A stretch of DNA of 64,000 bases from Cellulomonas sp. S1-8. Lineage in GTDB: Bacteria > Actinomycetota > Actinomycetes > Actinomycetales > Cellulomonadaceae. This document shows positions 8,498 through 16,864 of the stretch, piece by piece. Position numbers and translations under genes: made by a program. The DNA lies in assembly GCF_026184235.1 (NCBI RefSeq), contig NZ_CP110806.1, positions 3,844,001 to 3,908,000 on the forward strand, given 5' to 3'. Each line of letters opens with the position of its first letter. Position 1 is the stretch's first letter. The notes below the pieces were generated by a model. The model did not search any database. It saw only the letters and a program-made list of their open reading frames with translations, and was not told the DNA's origin.

Positions 8498-9256
8498 TCA
8501 GTCCGTCCCGTCGAGCGCCGGCGGCGGCGCCTGCAGGTCGATCGCCCGCAGCGCGACCGCGTGCTCGACGCCCAGCGCCCGTCCCTGCGCGCGGGTGACC
8601 GCGGGGATCAGGTCGGCGGGGGCGGGGTGCCACGGCAGCAGCGCGAGGTACTCGCGGTGCGCCTCGAGCGACGCGATCGCGCGCTGCAGCGGCGCACCCG
8701 AGACGTCGACGGCGTGCGTCGGGTGCGGATCCTGCGCCACGAGCACCCAGCGCACCGAGCACGGTTCGAGGCCCGCGTCGAGCAGGTCGGTGAACACCCA
8801 GCGGTTGCCGGCGTCGCGCACCGCGTCGACGGCGGCGAGCCCCGCCGCGCGGTGGTCCGCCTGGTTGAGGCCGTACGGCAGCACCTCCGCCCAGGACGTG
8901 GTGAGGACCGCGTCCGGGCGGAAGCGCCGGATCGCGGCGGCGATGTCGTGGCGCAGGTCCAGGCCGTAGACGAGCACACCGTCCGGGTGCTCCAGGAAGT
9001 CGACCTGCGTGACGCCGACCGCGAGCGACCCGGCGACCTGCTCGCGCACGCGCAGCTCCGCGGCGCGCGCCGGCTCGACGCCGTCCATGCCCGCCTCCCC
9101 GCGCGTCAGCAGCAGGTACGCGACCTCGATGCCGCGCGCGGTCCACGCCGCGACCGCCGCGGACGTGCCGTACTCGAGGTCGTCGGGGTGCGCGACGACG
9201 CACAGCACGCGGGTCAACGCGTCGTCGGGCAGGTGCGGCAGGCTCGTCTCGACCAT
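8498..9256 (-). CDS. PIG-L/LmbE-family deacetylase
   Basis: 252 residues. The zinc-binding signature AHPDDLEYG (22-30) and the later NQADHRAAG (131-139), which supplies the third ligand His, are intact. EHPDG at 89-93 is also typical. The family removes N-acetyl groups from sugars or sugar-conjugates (MshB, Mca and others). The sequence alone does not say whether this is the mycothiol enzyme, and no mycothiol gene is adjacent. Its 5' region faces the 47-bp palindromic repeat array starting 23 bases upstream. Confidence 0.88.
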   Translation of the reverse strand: MVETSLPHLPDDALTRVLCVVAHPDDLEYGTSAAVAAWTARGIEVAYLLLTRGEAGMDGVEPARAAELRVREQVAGSLAVGVTQVDFLEHPDGVLVYGLDLRHDIAAAIRRFRPDAVLTTSWAEVLPYGLNQADHRAAGLAAVDAVRDAGNRWVFTDLLDAGLEPCSVRWVLVAQDPHPTHAVDVSGAPLQRAIASLEAHREYLALLPWHPAPADLIPAVTRAQGRALGVEHAVALRAIDLQAPPPALDGTD

Positions 9257-9279
9257 CCCCCCACGCTAGCGAGATCCCT

Positions 9280-9477
9280 CGGTCTCGCGAGACCGAACGA
9301 ACCGGGCCCACCGGCACGGGACCCCTCGGTCTCGCGAGACCGACGGAACCGGGCTCACCGGTGCGGGATTTCTCGGTCTCGCGAGACCGAAGAAACCGGG
9401 CTCACCGGCACGGGACCCCTCGGTCTCGCGAGACCGAGGGAACCGGGCTCACCGGTGCGGGATTTCTCGGTCTCGCG
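9280..9477. repeat. Tandem 47-bp palindromic intergenic repeat
   Basis: The 16-bp perfect palindrome CGGTCTCGCGAGACCG occurs at 9280, 9327, 9374 and 9421, and a half copy starts at 9468: an exact 47-bp period. Linkers alternate between CACCGGCACGGGACCCCT and CACCGGTGCGGGATTTCT, so the true repeat is a 94-bp dimer. The array ends where a run of Gs replaces the second palindrome arm. It lies just upstream of the leftward PIG-L gene. There is no variable spacer, so it is not a CRISPR. Confidence 0.93.
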
Positions 9478-10013
9478 GGGGGGCGTGGCGCCGGGTGGGT
9501 CCCGCCCCTCGGACGCTGTCCTCCGAGCGGTCGCCACCTCGCCGACCGGGGCCACCCGGACGGGTGATTGCGGTCCGTGTGTCCACACATCCGGTCCACA
9601 GGCCTGTGTCTGGCGGGTGGGTTCGCAGGTCGGCCTGTGGACGACGCTGTGGACGGACCGGTGGACGAAACCGGCACCCCCGACCCCCTTGTGACCCCCG
9701 GGTGACAGGGCTAGAACTGGGTGATCGGCCCTGATCGATCGCACCACCAGCGGGAACGCTCCCCAGGGGGCAGGACCGCGGCGACGGACGATCGCCGGGG
9801 ACGGACCGACCGGAGAACGCGCGACCCCTCGGCGGGGCGACCCGCTGACCTGTGGATGACGCTGCAGGGCTCGCACCGGCACCGGCAGGTCGATCATGGT
9901 CGTCCCGCTCGCGGCGGACCGGTTCGCCGGCCCACCGGGTGCCGGGGCGGAGCCGCGTCGTCAACGGCGGCGTCGGTCACCGGGTCACCGGTGACCCATG
10001 ACCCATGGTCACC
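9478..10013. other. Gene-free interval with several short palindromes
   Basis: No credible coding sequence is seen. The interval contains CACAGGCCTGTG (9597-9608) next to several GTCCACA/CTGTGGAC words, which are loosely DnaA-box-like. It also contains GGTCACCGGTGACC (9983-9996). Open frames here have non-genic composition. Confidence 0.6.
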
Positions 10014-10049
10014 GGAGGCCCCTCGGACGCCCTGCTCCGAGGGGCCTCC
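10014..10049 (-). terminator. Terminator of the leftward dtd operon
   Basis: A perfect 14-bp stem (GGAGGCCCCTCGGA and its complement) encloses an 8-base loop, 24 bases beyond the stop of the leftward deacylase gene. There is no U tract, as is usual for high-GC actinobacterial terminators. Confidence 0.8.
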
Positions 10050-10073
10050 GCCGTGCCCCCGGCGTCCGGCCGC

Positions 10074-10511
10074 TCAGACCGTCGGCACCGACTCCACGAG
10101 GATCGTCACCGGGCCGTCGTTGACGAGCTCGACGGCCATGTCGGCCCCGAACCGCCCCGTCGCGACCTCGAGCCCGCGTCCGCGCAACGCCGCGACGACG
10201 GCGTCGACGAGCGGCTCCGCGACCGCGCCGGGCGCCGCCGCGTTCCACGTGGGGCGCCTGCCCTTGCGCACGTCGGCGTACAGCGTGAACTGGCTGACGA
10301 CGAGCACCGGCGCCCCGACCTCGACGGCCGAGCGCTCGTCCCGCAGGATCCGCAGCTCGGCGATCTTGCGGGCGACGACCTCGACCTGGGCGGGACCGTC
10401 GCCGGGGGTCACGCCGACGAGGGCGAGCAGCCCGGGACGGTCGATCGCGCCCACGACCTCGCCGTCGACGCGCACGGCCGCGCGCGTCACGCGCTGCACG
10501 ACCGCCCTCAC
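10074..10511 (-). CDS. dtd: D-aminoacyl-tRNA deacylase
   Basis: 145 residues from GTG 10511, giving the canonical start [13 protein letters not shown]. It hydrolyses D-aminoacyl-tRNAs (and Gly-tRNA-Ala) in the cytoplasm. Family motifs [15 protein letters not shown] and the C-terminal NDGPVTI loop, which form the cross-subunit active site, are present. Length is that of the family. It lies 16 bases downstream of the asparaginase gene on the same strand and is followed by the terminator at 10014-10049. Confidence 0.95.
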   Translation of the reverse strand: MRAVVQRVTRAAVRVDGEVVGAIDRPGLLALVGVTPGDGPAQVEVVARKIAELRILRDERSAVEVGAPVLVVSQFTLYADVRKGRRPTWNAAAPGAVAEPLVDAVVAALRGRGLEVATGRFGADMAVELVNDGPVTILVESVPTV

Positions 10512-10527
10512 GCGCGCGTCCGCCCCG

Positions 10528-11514
10528 TCACGCGTGCGGCCCGAACGTCGCGCGGACCGCACCCACCGGCTGCCCGTGCCCCAGCACGGGAGTCCGACCG
10601 ACGTCCGCGACGAGCGCGGGGTCGACGCCCGCGAGCGCGAGAGCGGCCGCCAGCACGGCGGCGCGCGGGCGGCCCGACCCGTCGAGCACCTTGAGCGCGA
10701 CCGCGCCGCCGTCCGCGAGCCCGGCGGCGTAGACCCCGTCGGCGCCGTCCTTGGCGACGAGACCCGGCACGGCCGACATGAACGCGGTGACGTCGCGGCC
10801 GCTGCCGCCGACGTGCCACGGGTGGGCTGCCATGGCCCGCCCGACGCGCGCCGGTGCGGACCCGTCCTGCCCGGCGGCGGCCGCAGCGGCCACGGTCCCG
10901 AACGCCCGCGCGAGCCCGCTGAGCGTCGTCGACAGCAGGGGCGCACCGCAGCCGTCGACGGTGACGTGCTCGACGGGCGCACCCGTGAGCTCGGCCGTCG
11001 CCGCGACGACGGCCCGCTGCAGCGGGTGCGCCGGGTCCAGGTACGTGCCCGTCGCCCAGCCGGCGGCGCGGCACGTCGCGAGCATGCCGGCGTGCTTGCC
11101 GGAGCAGTTCTGCGTGAGCGGGGCGGCCCCGTGGCCCTGCGCGCGCCGCTCCCACGCGGCGTCGGGGGCCAGCGGCCAGTCGGGGGTGTTCTGCAGGTCG
11201 GCCTCGGTGAGCCCGGCGCCCGCGAGCAGGCCGCGCACGACGTCGAGGTGCCCGTCCTCGCCCGAGTGGCTCGCGCAGACGAGCGCGAGGTCCGCGCCGG
11301 CCACGTCGAGCCCGTGCCGCAGCATCGCGACGGCCTGCAGGGGCTTGAGGGAGGACCGCGGCCAGATCACGACGTCCGGGTCCCCGAACGCGTGGCGCAC
11401 CGACCCGTCGGGCGCGAGCACGACCACGTGCCCCAGGTGCACCGACTCCACGAGCCCGCCGCGGTGCACGAGCGCCAGGGGCACCGCCCCGGTGGCGACG
11501 TCGGGCGCGCTCAC
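10528..11514 (-). CDS. Asparaginase (PF06089 type)
   Basis: 328 residues. The start GTG 11514 overlaps the stop of the upstream DUF2516 gene as GTGA, favouring it over the GTG one codon earlier. Conserved blocks are [21 protein letters not shown] and [10 protein letters not shown], matching the Rhizobium-type/PF06089 asparaginases and not the bacterial EcAII fold. It should release ammonia from L-asparagine in the cytoplasm. Gene order DUF2516-asparaginase-dtd on one strand, with tight spacing, indicates one transcript. Confidence 0.88.
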   Translation of the reverse strand: MSAPDVATGAVPLALVHRGGLVESVHLGHVVVLAPDGSVRHAFGDPDVVIWPRSSLKPLQAVAMLRHGLDVAGADLALVCASHSGEDGHLDVVRGLLAGAGLTEADLQNTPDWPLAPDAAWERRAQGHGAAPLTQNCSGKHAGMLATCRAAGWATGTYLDPAHPLQRAVVAATAELTGAPVEHVTVDGCGAPLLSTTLSGLARAFGTVAAAAAAGQDGSAPARVGRAMAAHPWHVGGSGRDVTAFMSAVPGLVAKDGADGVYAAGLADGGAVALKVLDGSGRPRAAVLAAALALAGVDPALVADVGRTPVLGHGQPVGAVRATFGPHA

Positions 11515-11852
11515 CACCCGCCCCGCGTGGGACCGCCGCCGCGGCGGCGCGAGTACGGCGCGACGGCCGGGCGCACGTCGACGAGGTAGACGATCGCCGC
11601 GGCCGCGCTGACCAGCGCGAGGAAGCTGGGGAAGTCCAGCGGCAGCCCCAGGGGCGGCGGGATCGAGATGAACGCGACGACGGTGGCGACGACCAGCACC
11701 CACGTCCAGAACGTGCGCGTGCGCTTGCCGGCGGTCGTGAAGGCCGCGGCGGGCCTGCGCAGACAGTCGACGAGGGCCCACGCGGCCAGCGCGAAGATCG
11801 CGACGTAGAAGACGAGGAACAGGACGACCTGCGTCCACCCGATGATGCTCAC
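11511..11852 (-). CDS. DUF2516 membrane protein
   Basis: 113 residues from GTG 11852, immediately before the first membrane helix (SIIGWTQVVLFLVFYVAIFAL). An ATG at 11882 would add ten basic residues and cannot be excluded. Family hallmarks are ALVDCLRRPAAAF, AGKRTRTFW and the end VYLVDVRPAV. Three membrane helices are visible. Function is unknown. It is coupled to the asparaginase gene by GTGA. Confidence 0.85.
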   Translation of the reverse strand: MSIIGWTQVVLFLVFYVAIFALAAWALVDCLRRPAAAFTTAGKRTRTFWTWVLVVATVVAFISIPPPLGLPLDFPSFLALVSAAAAIVYLVDVRPAVAPYSRRRGGGPTRGGW

Positions 11853-11904
11853 GCGCCAGAGCCTACGAGACGCCGCAGGCACCGGCCGGGTCCGCGCGTC
11901 CTGC

Positions 11905-12330
11905 TCACCCGCGCGGCAGGACCGTCAGCCCCTCGGCGCGCGCCGCCGCCGCGAGGTGCTCGTCCCAGACGAGGACGAGCAGGTCGTCCGACCGCAGGGT
12001 CAGCGCGGAGGCGAGGTGCACCGCGTCCGCGGCACGCAGGGCGTGCACGTCGACGAGCCGCGCGGCCTCGTCGAGCACCGCCGACGACGTCTCGACGAGC
12101 CGCAGCCCGGGTCGCAGCCGGTGCCACGCGGCGGACGCGGTGCGCGTGTCGTCGTCGTCGAGCAGGCCCGCGCGATGCCCCGACGCGAGCACCGAGCGGA
12201 CCTCGGCGTCCGCGAGCCGGGACGTCGCGACCAGGTCGGCGCCGTCCCAGACGGCCGCGACGAGGTCCGTGCCGGGCTCGGCGACGCACAGCTTCACCAG
12301 CGCGCTGGTGTCGAGGTACGCGAGGGCCAT
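11905..12330 (-). CDS. PIN-domain ribonuclease toxin (VapC-like)
   Basis: 141 residues. Acidic active-site residues of PIN nucleases are visible: Asp7 in LDTSALVKL, the Glu in DAEVRS, and the Asp in ALRAADAVHLASAL. VapC toxins cleave specific RNAs and are held inactive by a cognate antitoxin. The antitoxin-like gene lies 4 bases upstream on the same strand, the standard order. The ORF appears intact, so the module is probably functional. Confidence 0.88.
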   Translation of the reverse strand: MALAYLDTSALVKLCVAEPGTDLVAAVWDGADLVATSRLADAEVRSVLASGHRAGLLDDDDTRTASAAWHRLRPGLRLVETSSAVLDEAARLVDVHALRAADAVHLASALTLRSDDLLVLVWDEHLAAAARAEGLTVLPRG

Positions 12331-12334
12331 CGGC

Positions 12335-12595
12335 TCAGCGGCGCAGCCGACGGACCAGGCCGGACACGGACCGCGCCGGGTGAGCGGCGCGATCGGGCTC
12401 GGCGGCCGGACGTTCCGCGGCGGCGGGCGTCAGCAGGCCGTCGCGCTCGAGCTGCGCGACGAGGTCTGCCGACCCGATGCCGACGAGCCGCGCGACGGGG
12501 ACGCCGCGCTCGGTGACGACGACGTCCTGCCCCGCGCGTGCCGTCTCGATCCACTGCCTGAGCTCCGCGCGCAAGGCGCTGACCGCGACCTCCAT
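12335..12595 (-). CDS. Phd/YefM-like antitoxin partner of the PIN toxin
   Basis: 86 residues. The N-terminal part (VSALRAELRQWIETARAGQDVVVTERGVPVARLVG) is the Phd/YefM or VapB-like DNA-binding fold. The C-terminal 40 residues are Ala/Pro/Arg-rich, as in disordered toxin-binding tails. It precedes the PIN gene by 4 bases and likely autoregulates the pair. A copy of the 63-bp repeat starts about 50 bases upstream of its ATG. Confidence 0.82.
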   Translation of the reverse strand: MEVAVSALRAELRQWIETARAGQDVVVTERGVPVARLVGIGSADLVAQLERDGLLTPAAAERPAAEPDRAAHPARSVSGLVRRLRR

Positions 12596-12647
12596 GGCCC
12601 GACGCTACCGGCCCGCCACCCCGCACCCGCCACACCACACCGCGACC

Positions 12648-12710
12648 GGAACCCCACTCACCGCATCGGGCACCGGAAAGTGACCCAGGTTCCGGTCGGC
12701 GGGGGTGGGG
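12648..12710. repeat. 63-bp dispersed repeat, copy A
   Basis: It shares the same length and most positions with copy B at 13527-13589. Both start GGAACCCCACTCACCGCATC and end GTTCCGGTCGGCGGGGGTGG. The right end is nearly identical to one arm of the long hairpin at 37253-37318. An inverted pair CGACCGGAACC / GGTTCCGGTCG bounds copy A. Confidence 0.85.
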
Positions 12711-12893
12711 GCGGCGGGGACGTCAGCTGTGACCGTCAGCACCAACTGGCGGAGTCCTAGCAGAGCTATCTGGCGGGACGGCAGGTCGGTAGCGTCTGGC
12801 GCTCCAGCGCAAGATCGGCGACGGCGGAGACAGATACTCAGTGGGCCACGCCGGGAAAGCGGCTGAGCGCTCACGGTTCGACGAGGAGGCGAA

Positions 12894-13247
12894 GTGCGGC
12901 GTCAGGCGATCGTCCCGTGGTGCGCGTTCGTCTGGCTGCTCGCAGGCTGCGGTGGCGTGAACGACTCAGCGTCGCTTGCGGCTGAAGCCTCCCCAGCGGT
13001 TCCTTTCGAGCTCCTCACCCACTGCGGTGTGCACGAGCTCAACACCGATGACGAGCGCTTCTTCGAGCGTGTCGACGGTCCTCTGACGGACGGCAACGGG
13101 AATCCGCCGCCCGGGTGGGGTAACCCGTTCCAGAGCGGACAGCTCGTGATTGTGGACGACTCCGCCGTGTTCACGGATGACGTCGGCCACCGCGAGGAGT
13201 TTCGGCTGCGAGAGGGTGCGACCGACTTCCTGCAGATCTGCTCGTAG
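12894..13247 (+). CDS. Small secreted lipoprotein, unknown function
   Basis: 117 residues from GTG 12894, with an upstream ACGAGGAGG ribosome binding site. A hydrophobic signal peptide ends in the lipobox LLAGC (cysteine about residue 19), followed by a Ser/Ala linker and an 85-residue domain of no family I recognise. The mature part has two cysteines (THCGVHE and the C-terminal LQICS) that may form a disulfide. Similar short lipoproteins occur singly in actinobacteria. The gene lies between repeat copies A and B, is somewhat less GC-rich than its neighbours, and is probably a local insertion. Confidence 0.75.
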   Translation: MRRQAIVPWCAFVWLLAGCGGVNDSASLAAEASPAVPFELLTHCGVHELNTDDERFFERVDGPLTDGNGNPPPGWGNPFQSGQLVIVDDSAVFTDDVGHREEFRLREGATDFLQICS

Positions 13248-13526
13248 CCAGCGAAGACAGGCGTGCGAGCCGCTCGGAGTCAGTGGCCGATGAGGAGTGC
13301 TTCGCGGGCGGCTTCGACGACCTCGGGCTGACGGCGCTGACGTGGTTGATATCGCGGATGCGATTGATCTGAGTGAGGAGTCGGTCGACGAGGCGGAAGG
13401 TGCCGCCGGTGTGACGCGGGCGACTGTCGTGATGGCGGCGGTCTGGGCCAGGTCGTCGCCGTCGGTCTGCTGATCCGATTGGCCCCGCAGTTCTAGTGCC
13501 GAAGGTCACAGGCGTCGGCGGCGAGT
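13248..13526. other. No gene recognised; lower-GC remnant
   Basis: Between the lipoprotein stop and repeat copy B the sequence is less GC-rich (for example GTTGATATCGCGGATGCGAT) and has no frame with convincing coding character. It may be decayed coding DNA that arrived with the lipoprotein gene. Confidence 0.4.
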
Positions 13527-13589
13527 GGAACCCCACTCACCGCATCGGCCACCCGAACGGGACCCAGGTTCCGGTCGGCGGGGGTGGGG
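13527..13589. repeat. 63-bp dispersed repeat, copy B
   Basis: Second copy of the element at 12648-12710, with differences concentrated in the middle ten or so bases. It ends 21 bases beyond the stop of the leftward FUSC gene, so it could also act as its transcription terminator. Confidence 0.85.
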
Positions 13590-13610
13590 CGGCGGCGGGG
13601 GCGGCGCGCG

Positions 13611-14726
13611 TCAGAGCTCCGGGAGGGCGGTGCGGGCGGCGCCGGGGTCGCAGCCGGCGGCCTCCAGGAGGTCGACGACGAGCGAGCGCAGCAGCAGCGC
13701 CAGCGACTGGGTCTGCCAGTCGGCGGGCGCGAGCGTGTGCGGGTCGAGGGTCGCGGCGACCTCGAGCAGCCGCACGCGTGCCGGGTGCGGGTCACGGCCG
13801 GAGCCGAGGGCGAGCGCGAGGTCGTCGGTCCCCCGTCCTACCTCGCCGACCACGTCGGCCAGTCGGGGCAGCCCGGGCGCGACGTGCCCCTCGTCGACGG
13901 CCGCGACCGAGCGGCGCGCCAGCACGCGCGCGTTGCGCATCGCGCGGTCGAGCAGCACCGACTCCACGACGAGCCGGTCCAGCTCGCCGCGGTGCCGCCG
14001 GTGCGCGGGCGCCAGACGCACCAGCTCGGCGGCCGACCGTGCCGACTCGCGCCACTCGTCGAGCGCGGGCTGCGACGCCCGTCCCGTCAGGAGCGCGGCC
14101 TCGACGTCCTCGACGGACCGGGTCCGCAGCCCGCGCGCCAGGGCGTCGAGCACCCCGGCGAGCTCCTCCACCGCGGCCCGCGCGAGGGTGCGCGGGTGCC
14201 GGCGCGGGTCGGTGGGTGTGAGCAGCGCGAACGCGAGCGCGACGAGACCCCCGACGACCGCGTCGACCCACCGCCCCACCGGCCCCCCGCCGATCTGCGG
14301 CAGCCCGACGATGACGATCGCCTGCACGCCGGCCTGCGTGGTGAGCAGCGCGCCGCGGTCCAGGAACCGGCCGATCAGCGCGGACACCGCCAGGACGAGC
14401 GCGAGCTGCCACAGCCCGGACCCGATGACGTGCACGACGAGGTCCCCCGCGGCGACGCCGATCGCGACCCCGCCGGCCAGCTCGGCGACGCGCCGCACGG
14501 AGCGGTCGCGCCCGAAGCCCAGCGCGACCCACGCGGCGACGGGCGCGAAGAACGGCATCTCGTGCCCGAAGACGTGCAGGCTGATGCCGTACGCGATGCC
14601 CGCGGCCGCGGACGCCTGCAGGATCAGCCCCCACGACGCGCGCACGCGCGCCCACCCCGCCCGGACGCGGGACCCGACCTGCAGGCGCAGCGCCGCGAAC
14701 GACGGCAGGGCGGTCGGCGCGCTCAC
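13611..14726 (-). CDS. FUSC-family (aromatic acid exporter-like) membrane protein
   Basis: 371 residues from GTG 14726. The N-terminal half has about six membrane helices (HEMPFFAPVAAWVALGFGRDRSVRRVAELAGG is the characteristic FUSC segment, followed by GIGVAAGDL-like helices). The C-terminal half is a soluble helical domain. Proteins of this fold (YccS, AaeB, PF13515) export aromatic acids or related amphiphiles; the substrate here is unknown. It lies 17 bases after the YgfZ gene on the same strand. Confidence 0.85.
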   Translation of the reverse strand: MSAPTALPSFAALRLQVGSRVRAGWARVRASWGLILQASAAAGIAYGISLHVFGHEMPFFAPVAAWVALGFGRDRSVRRVAELAGGVAIGVAAGDLVVHVIGSGLWQLALVLAVSALIGRFLDRGALLTTQAGVQAIVIVGLPQIGGGPVGRWVDAVVGGLVALAFALLTPTDPRRHPRTLARAAVEELAGVLDALARGLRTRSVEDVEAALLTGRASQPALDEWRESARSAAELVRLAPAHRRHRGELDRLVVESVLLDRAMRNARVLARRSVAAVDEGHVAPGLPRLADVVGEVGRGTDDLALALGSGRDPHPARVRLLEVAATLDPHTLAPADWQTQSLALLLRSLVVDLLEAAGCDPGAARTALPEL

Positions 14727-14743
14727 GCCCTACGCCCGGGCCG

Positions 14744-15961
14744 TCACGAGCCGAGCATCGGGTGCTGGCCGAGGCCGCGGGTCAGCGGCCCGCGCGCGGC
14801 GGGACGGTCCGCCGACACGCCCTCGCCCCGCACCACGACCTCCTGGCCGGCCGAGATCGCACCGCCGTCGCTGTCGACGAGCAGCACGGCGTCCTCGGGG
14901 ACGGACCTCTTGACGACGGCCAGCGCGACGGGACCCAGCTCGTGGTGGCGCGCGACCGACGTCACGTGCCCCACCTGCCGACCCTGCTCGGCCGCCTCGG
15001 CACCGCCGGCGGTCGGTGCGGCGGCGGACGGCAGCCGCACGGCCGCCCCGACCTCCGGCACCAGGTGGCCCGACCCGTCGAGGTGCAGCAGGACGAGCCG
15101 GCGCGGCGGCTTGCCGAGGTTGTGCACCCGCGCCACGGTCTCCTGCCCCCGGTAGCAGCCCTTGGCCAGGTGCACCGAGGTGCGCAGCCAGTCGAGCTCG
15201 TGCGGGATCGTCCGGTCGTCGACCTCGTGCGACGTGCGCGGCCGCCACGCCTCGATGCGCAGCGCCTCCGACGCCCACGTGCCGGCGAGCGGCCAGCCGG
15301 TGGCCTCGCGCGCCCGCACCTCCTCGACCAGCCGGTCGCGCGGCACCAGCACGAGGCGCCAGCGGCGGTCGACCCCGGGGTGGGCGTCGTCGTCGGGTCC
15401 GTACCGGGTGCCGCCGGGTGCGGTGCGCGGCCACGGGTCGCGCCAGGTGACGGGTTCGCCGTCGGCGCCCTCGGCGTCGACGGGCTCGGCGAGCGCCGCC
15501 CACGCGTCGGTGACGTCCGCGACCTCGACGCGCAGCATGAACCGCATGCGGTCGAGCCACGCGGCCAGGGCCGGTGCGGTCTCGGTGAGCAGCCAGGTCG
15601 TCGTGCCGTCGTCCACGACGCCCGCGGCGTGCTCGACGTGGCCGTGCGGGTCGAGCACGAGCAGCTCGGTGGACGTGCGCGGGGGCAGCGCGGCGACGTC
15701 CTGCGACGTCAGCGAGTGCAACCAGGTGAGGCGGTCGGGCCCGGTGACGGTGACGACGCCGACGTGCGACTGGTCGACGACCGCGCCGCCGCGGGTCAGG
15801 GCCCGCTGCTCGGCCGTCGGGTCGCCGTAGTGCCACGCGACGCCCGCGTCTGCGCCGGCCGCGGCGACCGCGCCGCGCCGCGCGAGCAGGGGGCTGCGGT
15901 GCCGCGGTGCGGGGGCCGCGGCCACGCCACCCGTCGTGCCGTCCTGCAGGTCGTCCACCAT
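14744..15961 (-). CDS. ygfZ: YgfZ/GcvT-like folate-binding Fe-S maintenance protein
   Basis: 405 residues. The diagnostic YgfZ motif KGCYRGQE is present, preceded by the GcvT-like folate-binding domain with HSLTSQDV. The C-terminal barrel contains the VKR segment. YgfZ uses tetrahydrofolate and its conserved cysteine to support repair or assembly of certain Fe-S enzymes. Its stop-proximal neighbour is FUSC and its upstream neighbour, one base away, is the nitrobindin-like gene; this FABP-ygfZ order is common in actinobacteria. Confidence 0.92.
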   Translation of the reverse strand: MVDDLQDGTTGGVAAAPAPRHRSPLLARRGAVAAAGADAGVAWHYGDPTAEQRALTRGGAVVDQSHVGVVTVTGPDRLTWLHSLTSQDVAALPPRTSTELLVLDPHGHVEHAAGVVDDGTTTWLLTETAPALAAWLDRMRFMLRVEVADVTDAWAALAEPVDAEGADGEPVTWRDPWPRTAPGGTRYGPDDDAHPGVDRRWRLVLVPRDRLVEEVRAREATGWPLAGTWASEALRIEAWRPRTSHEVDDRTIPHELDWLRTSVHLAKGCYRGQETVARVHNLGKPPRRLVLLHLDGSGHLVPEVGAAVRLPSAAAPTAGGAEAAEQGRQVGHVTSVARHHELGPVALAVVKRSVPEDAVLLVDSDGGAISAGQEVVVRGEGVSADRPAARGPLTRGLGQHPMLGS

Positions 15962-15962
15962 G

Positions 15963-16565
15963 TCAGTCCTCCACCCGGACGAGACGACCCGACGCGTACG
16001 ACTGCATCGGGTGGCCGAAGGCGGCCAGGTCGTGCGCCCACATCAGGTCGCCCTCGACCAGGCCGTACAGGCGCCGGCCGGCGTTGACCTCGGCGCCCGT
16101 CGCGGTGTGCGCGACCAGGTCCGACGCCAGGTCGATGCGGCCGTTGCCGACCATGCCGACGTACACGGCGACGTGGCCGGACGGGTCGGCGAGCAGCAGC
16201 TCGACCGGGTGCTGGTCCGGTGAGAGGTCGGCGGGGCGCTCCGGCGGCACGCGCCAGTACCCGGACTCCGTGGACCACACCGGGTCGGCGGTCGGGTCCG
16301 GCAGGGTCGCGGGCGGGGAGTCGGGGTCGACGGCGACGAGGGCGTCGGGGTCGATCGCCGCGACGTCGTCCGGCGCGACGACGAGCCGGATCGTGGTGCG
16401 ATAGGCCAGGTACGGGCCGCCGTCGTGGGTGACCTCGAGGTCCTGCGTGAAGGCGCGCTCCTCGATGCCGGGGTACCCGACGACGCCCTCGCCGCGCCAG
16501 CGTCCGACGAGCCAGGCGAGCGGGTAGACCTCGGGTGCGAGCCCCTCGGGCAGCACGAACGGCAC
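15963..16565 (-). CDS. Nitrobindin/FABP-like beta-barrel protein
   Basis: 200 residues from GTG 16565, chosen because GAGGAGG lies just upstream; an ATG 25 codons earlier is possible. The family motif GRWRGEGVVGYP (GxWxGxGxxxYP) starts the barrel. Related proteins (Rv2717c, nitrobindin) bind ferric heme through a His near the C terminus, in Q-x-H-x-x-A. Here the aligned segment reads PMQSYASGRL, so Tyr occupies the heme-ligand position. Heme binding may therefore be altered or lost, or use Tyr. It is followed one base later by ygfZ. Confidence 0.85.
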   Translation of the reverse strand: MPFVLPEGLAPEVYPLAWLVGRWRGEGVVGYPGIEERAFTQDLEVTHDGGPYLAYRTTIRLVVAPDDVAAIDPDALVAVDPDSPPATLPDPTADPVWSTESGYWRVPPERPADLSPDQHPVELLLADPSGHVAVYVGMVGNGRIDLASDLVAHTATGAEVNAGRRLYGLVEGDLMWAHDLAAFGHPMQSYASGRLVRVED

Positions 16566-16664
16566 GTAGCCTCCTCGGCTCGGGCGCGCGTCGGCGACGT
16601 GCCGACGCTCACGGACGGGGACGACCGGTGGGTCGCCCACGGGGCGCAGGTCAGCGCCGAGCCG

Positions 16665-16772
16665 TCAGCGCTGCCCCTTGTACAGGCGGTAGGCGACGAA
16701 GCACGCGAACCACCCGATCGTCAGGGTGGCCAGCACGAGCAGACCGATGAAGAAGCCCTCGAGCGCAGTCAT
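16665..16772 (-). CDS. 35-residue single-span membrane peptide
   Basis: A short gene ATG 16772 to TGA 16665. It encodes 35 residues that are almost entirely one membrane helix (GFFIGLLVLATLTIGW, then FACFVAY) with a basic end RLYKGQR. Third-position GC and the clean positive-inside end support coding. It lies about 100 bases upstream of the nitrobindin-like gene, same strand. No family name is known to me; it may be a small subunit or regulator of a membrane complex. Confidence 0.6.
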   Translation of the reverse strand: MTALEGFFIGLLVLATLTIGWFACFVAYRLYKGQR

Positions 16773-16864
16773 GCACCGATCCTAACGACGCAGCGGCGCG
16801 GAATCGTCCCGGGAGGGCGCGGCCCGGGGTGTGACGCGGTCGTCGGTCGGGCGTCGGACGAGCG

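Noticed and set aside
9280..9477. CRISPR interpretation of the 47-bp repeat
   Set aside because: The sequence between palindromes is repeated too, there are no unique spacers, and no cas genes occur in the window.
9721..11589. Plus-strand open frame of about 620 codons
   Set aside because: It spans the antisense of dtd, the asparaginase and intergenic DNA, with Arg/Pro/Ser-rich translation; real genes on the minus strand explain the region.
11905..12595. PIN/antitoxin pair as a novel system
   Set aside because: Both parts fit the common VapBC-like toxin-antitoxin organisation; nothing unusual is visible apart from the nearby repeat.
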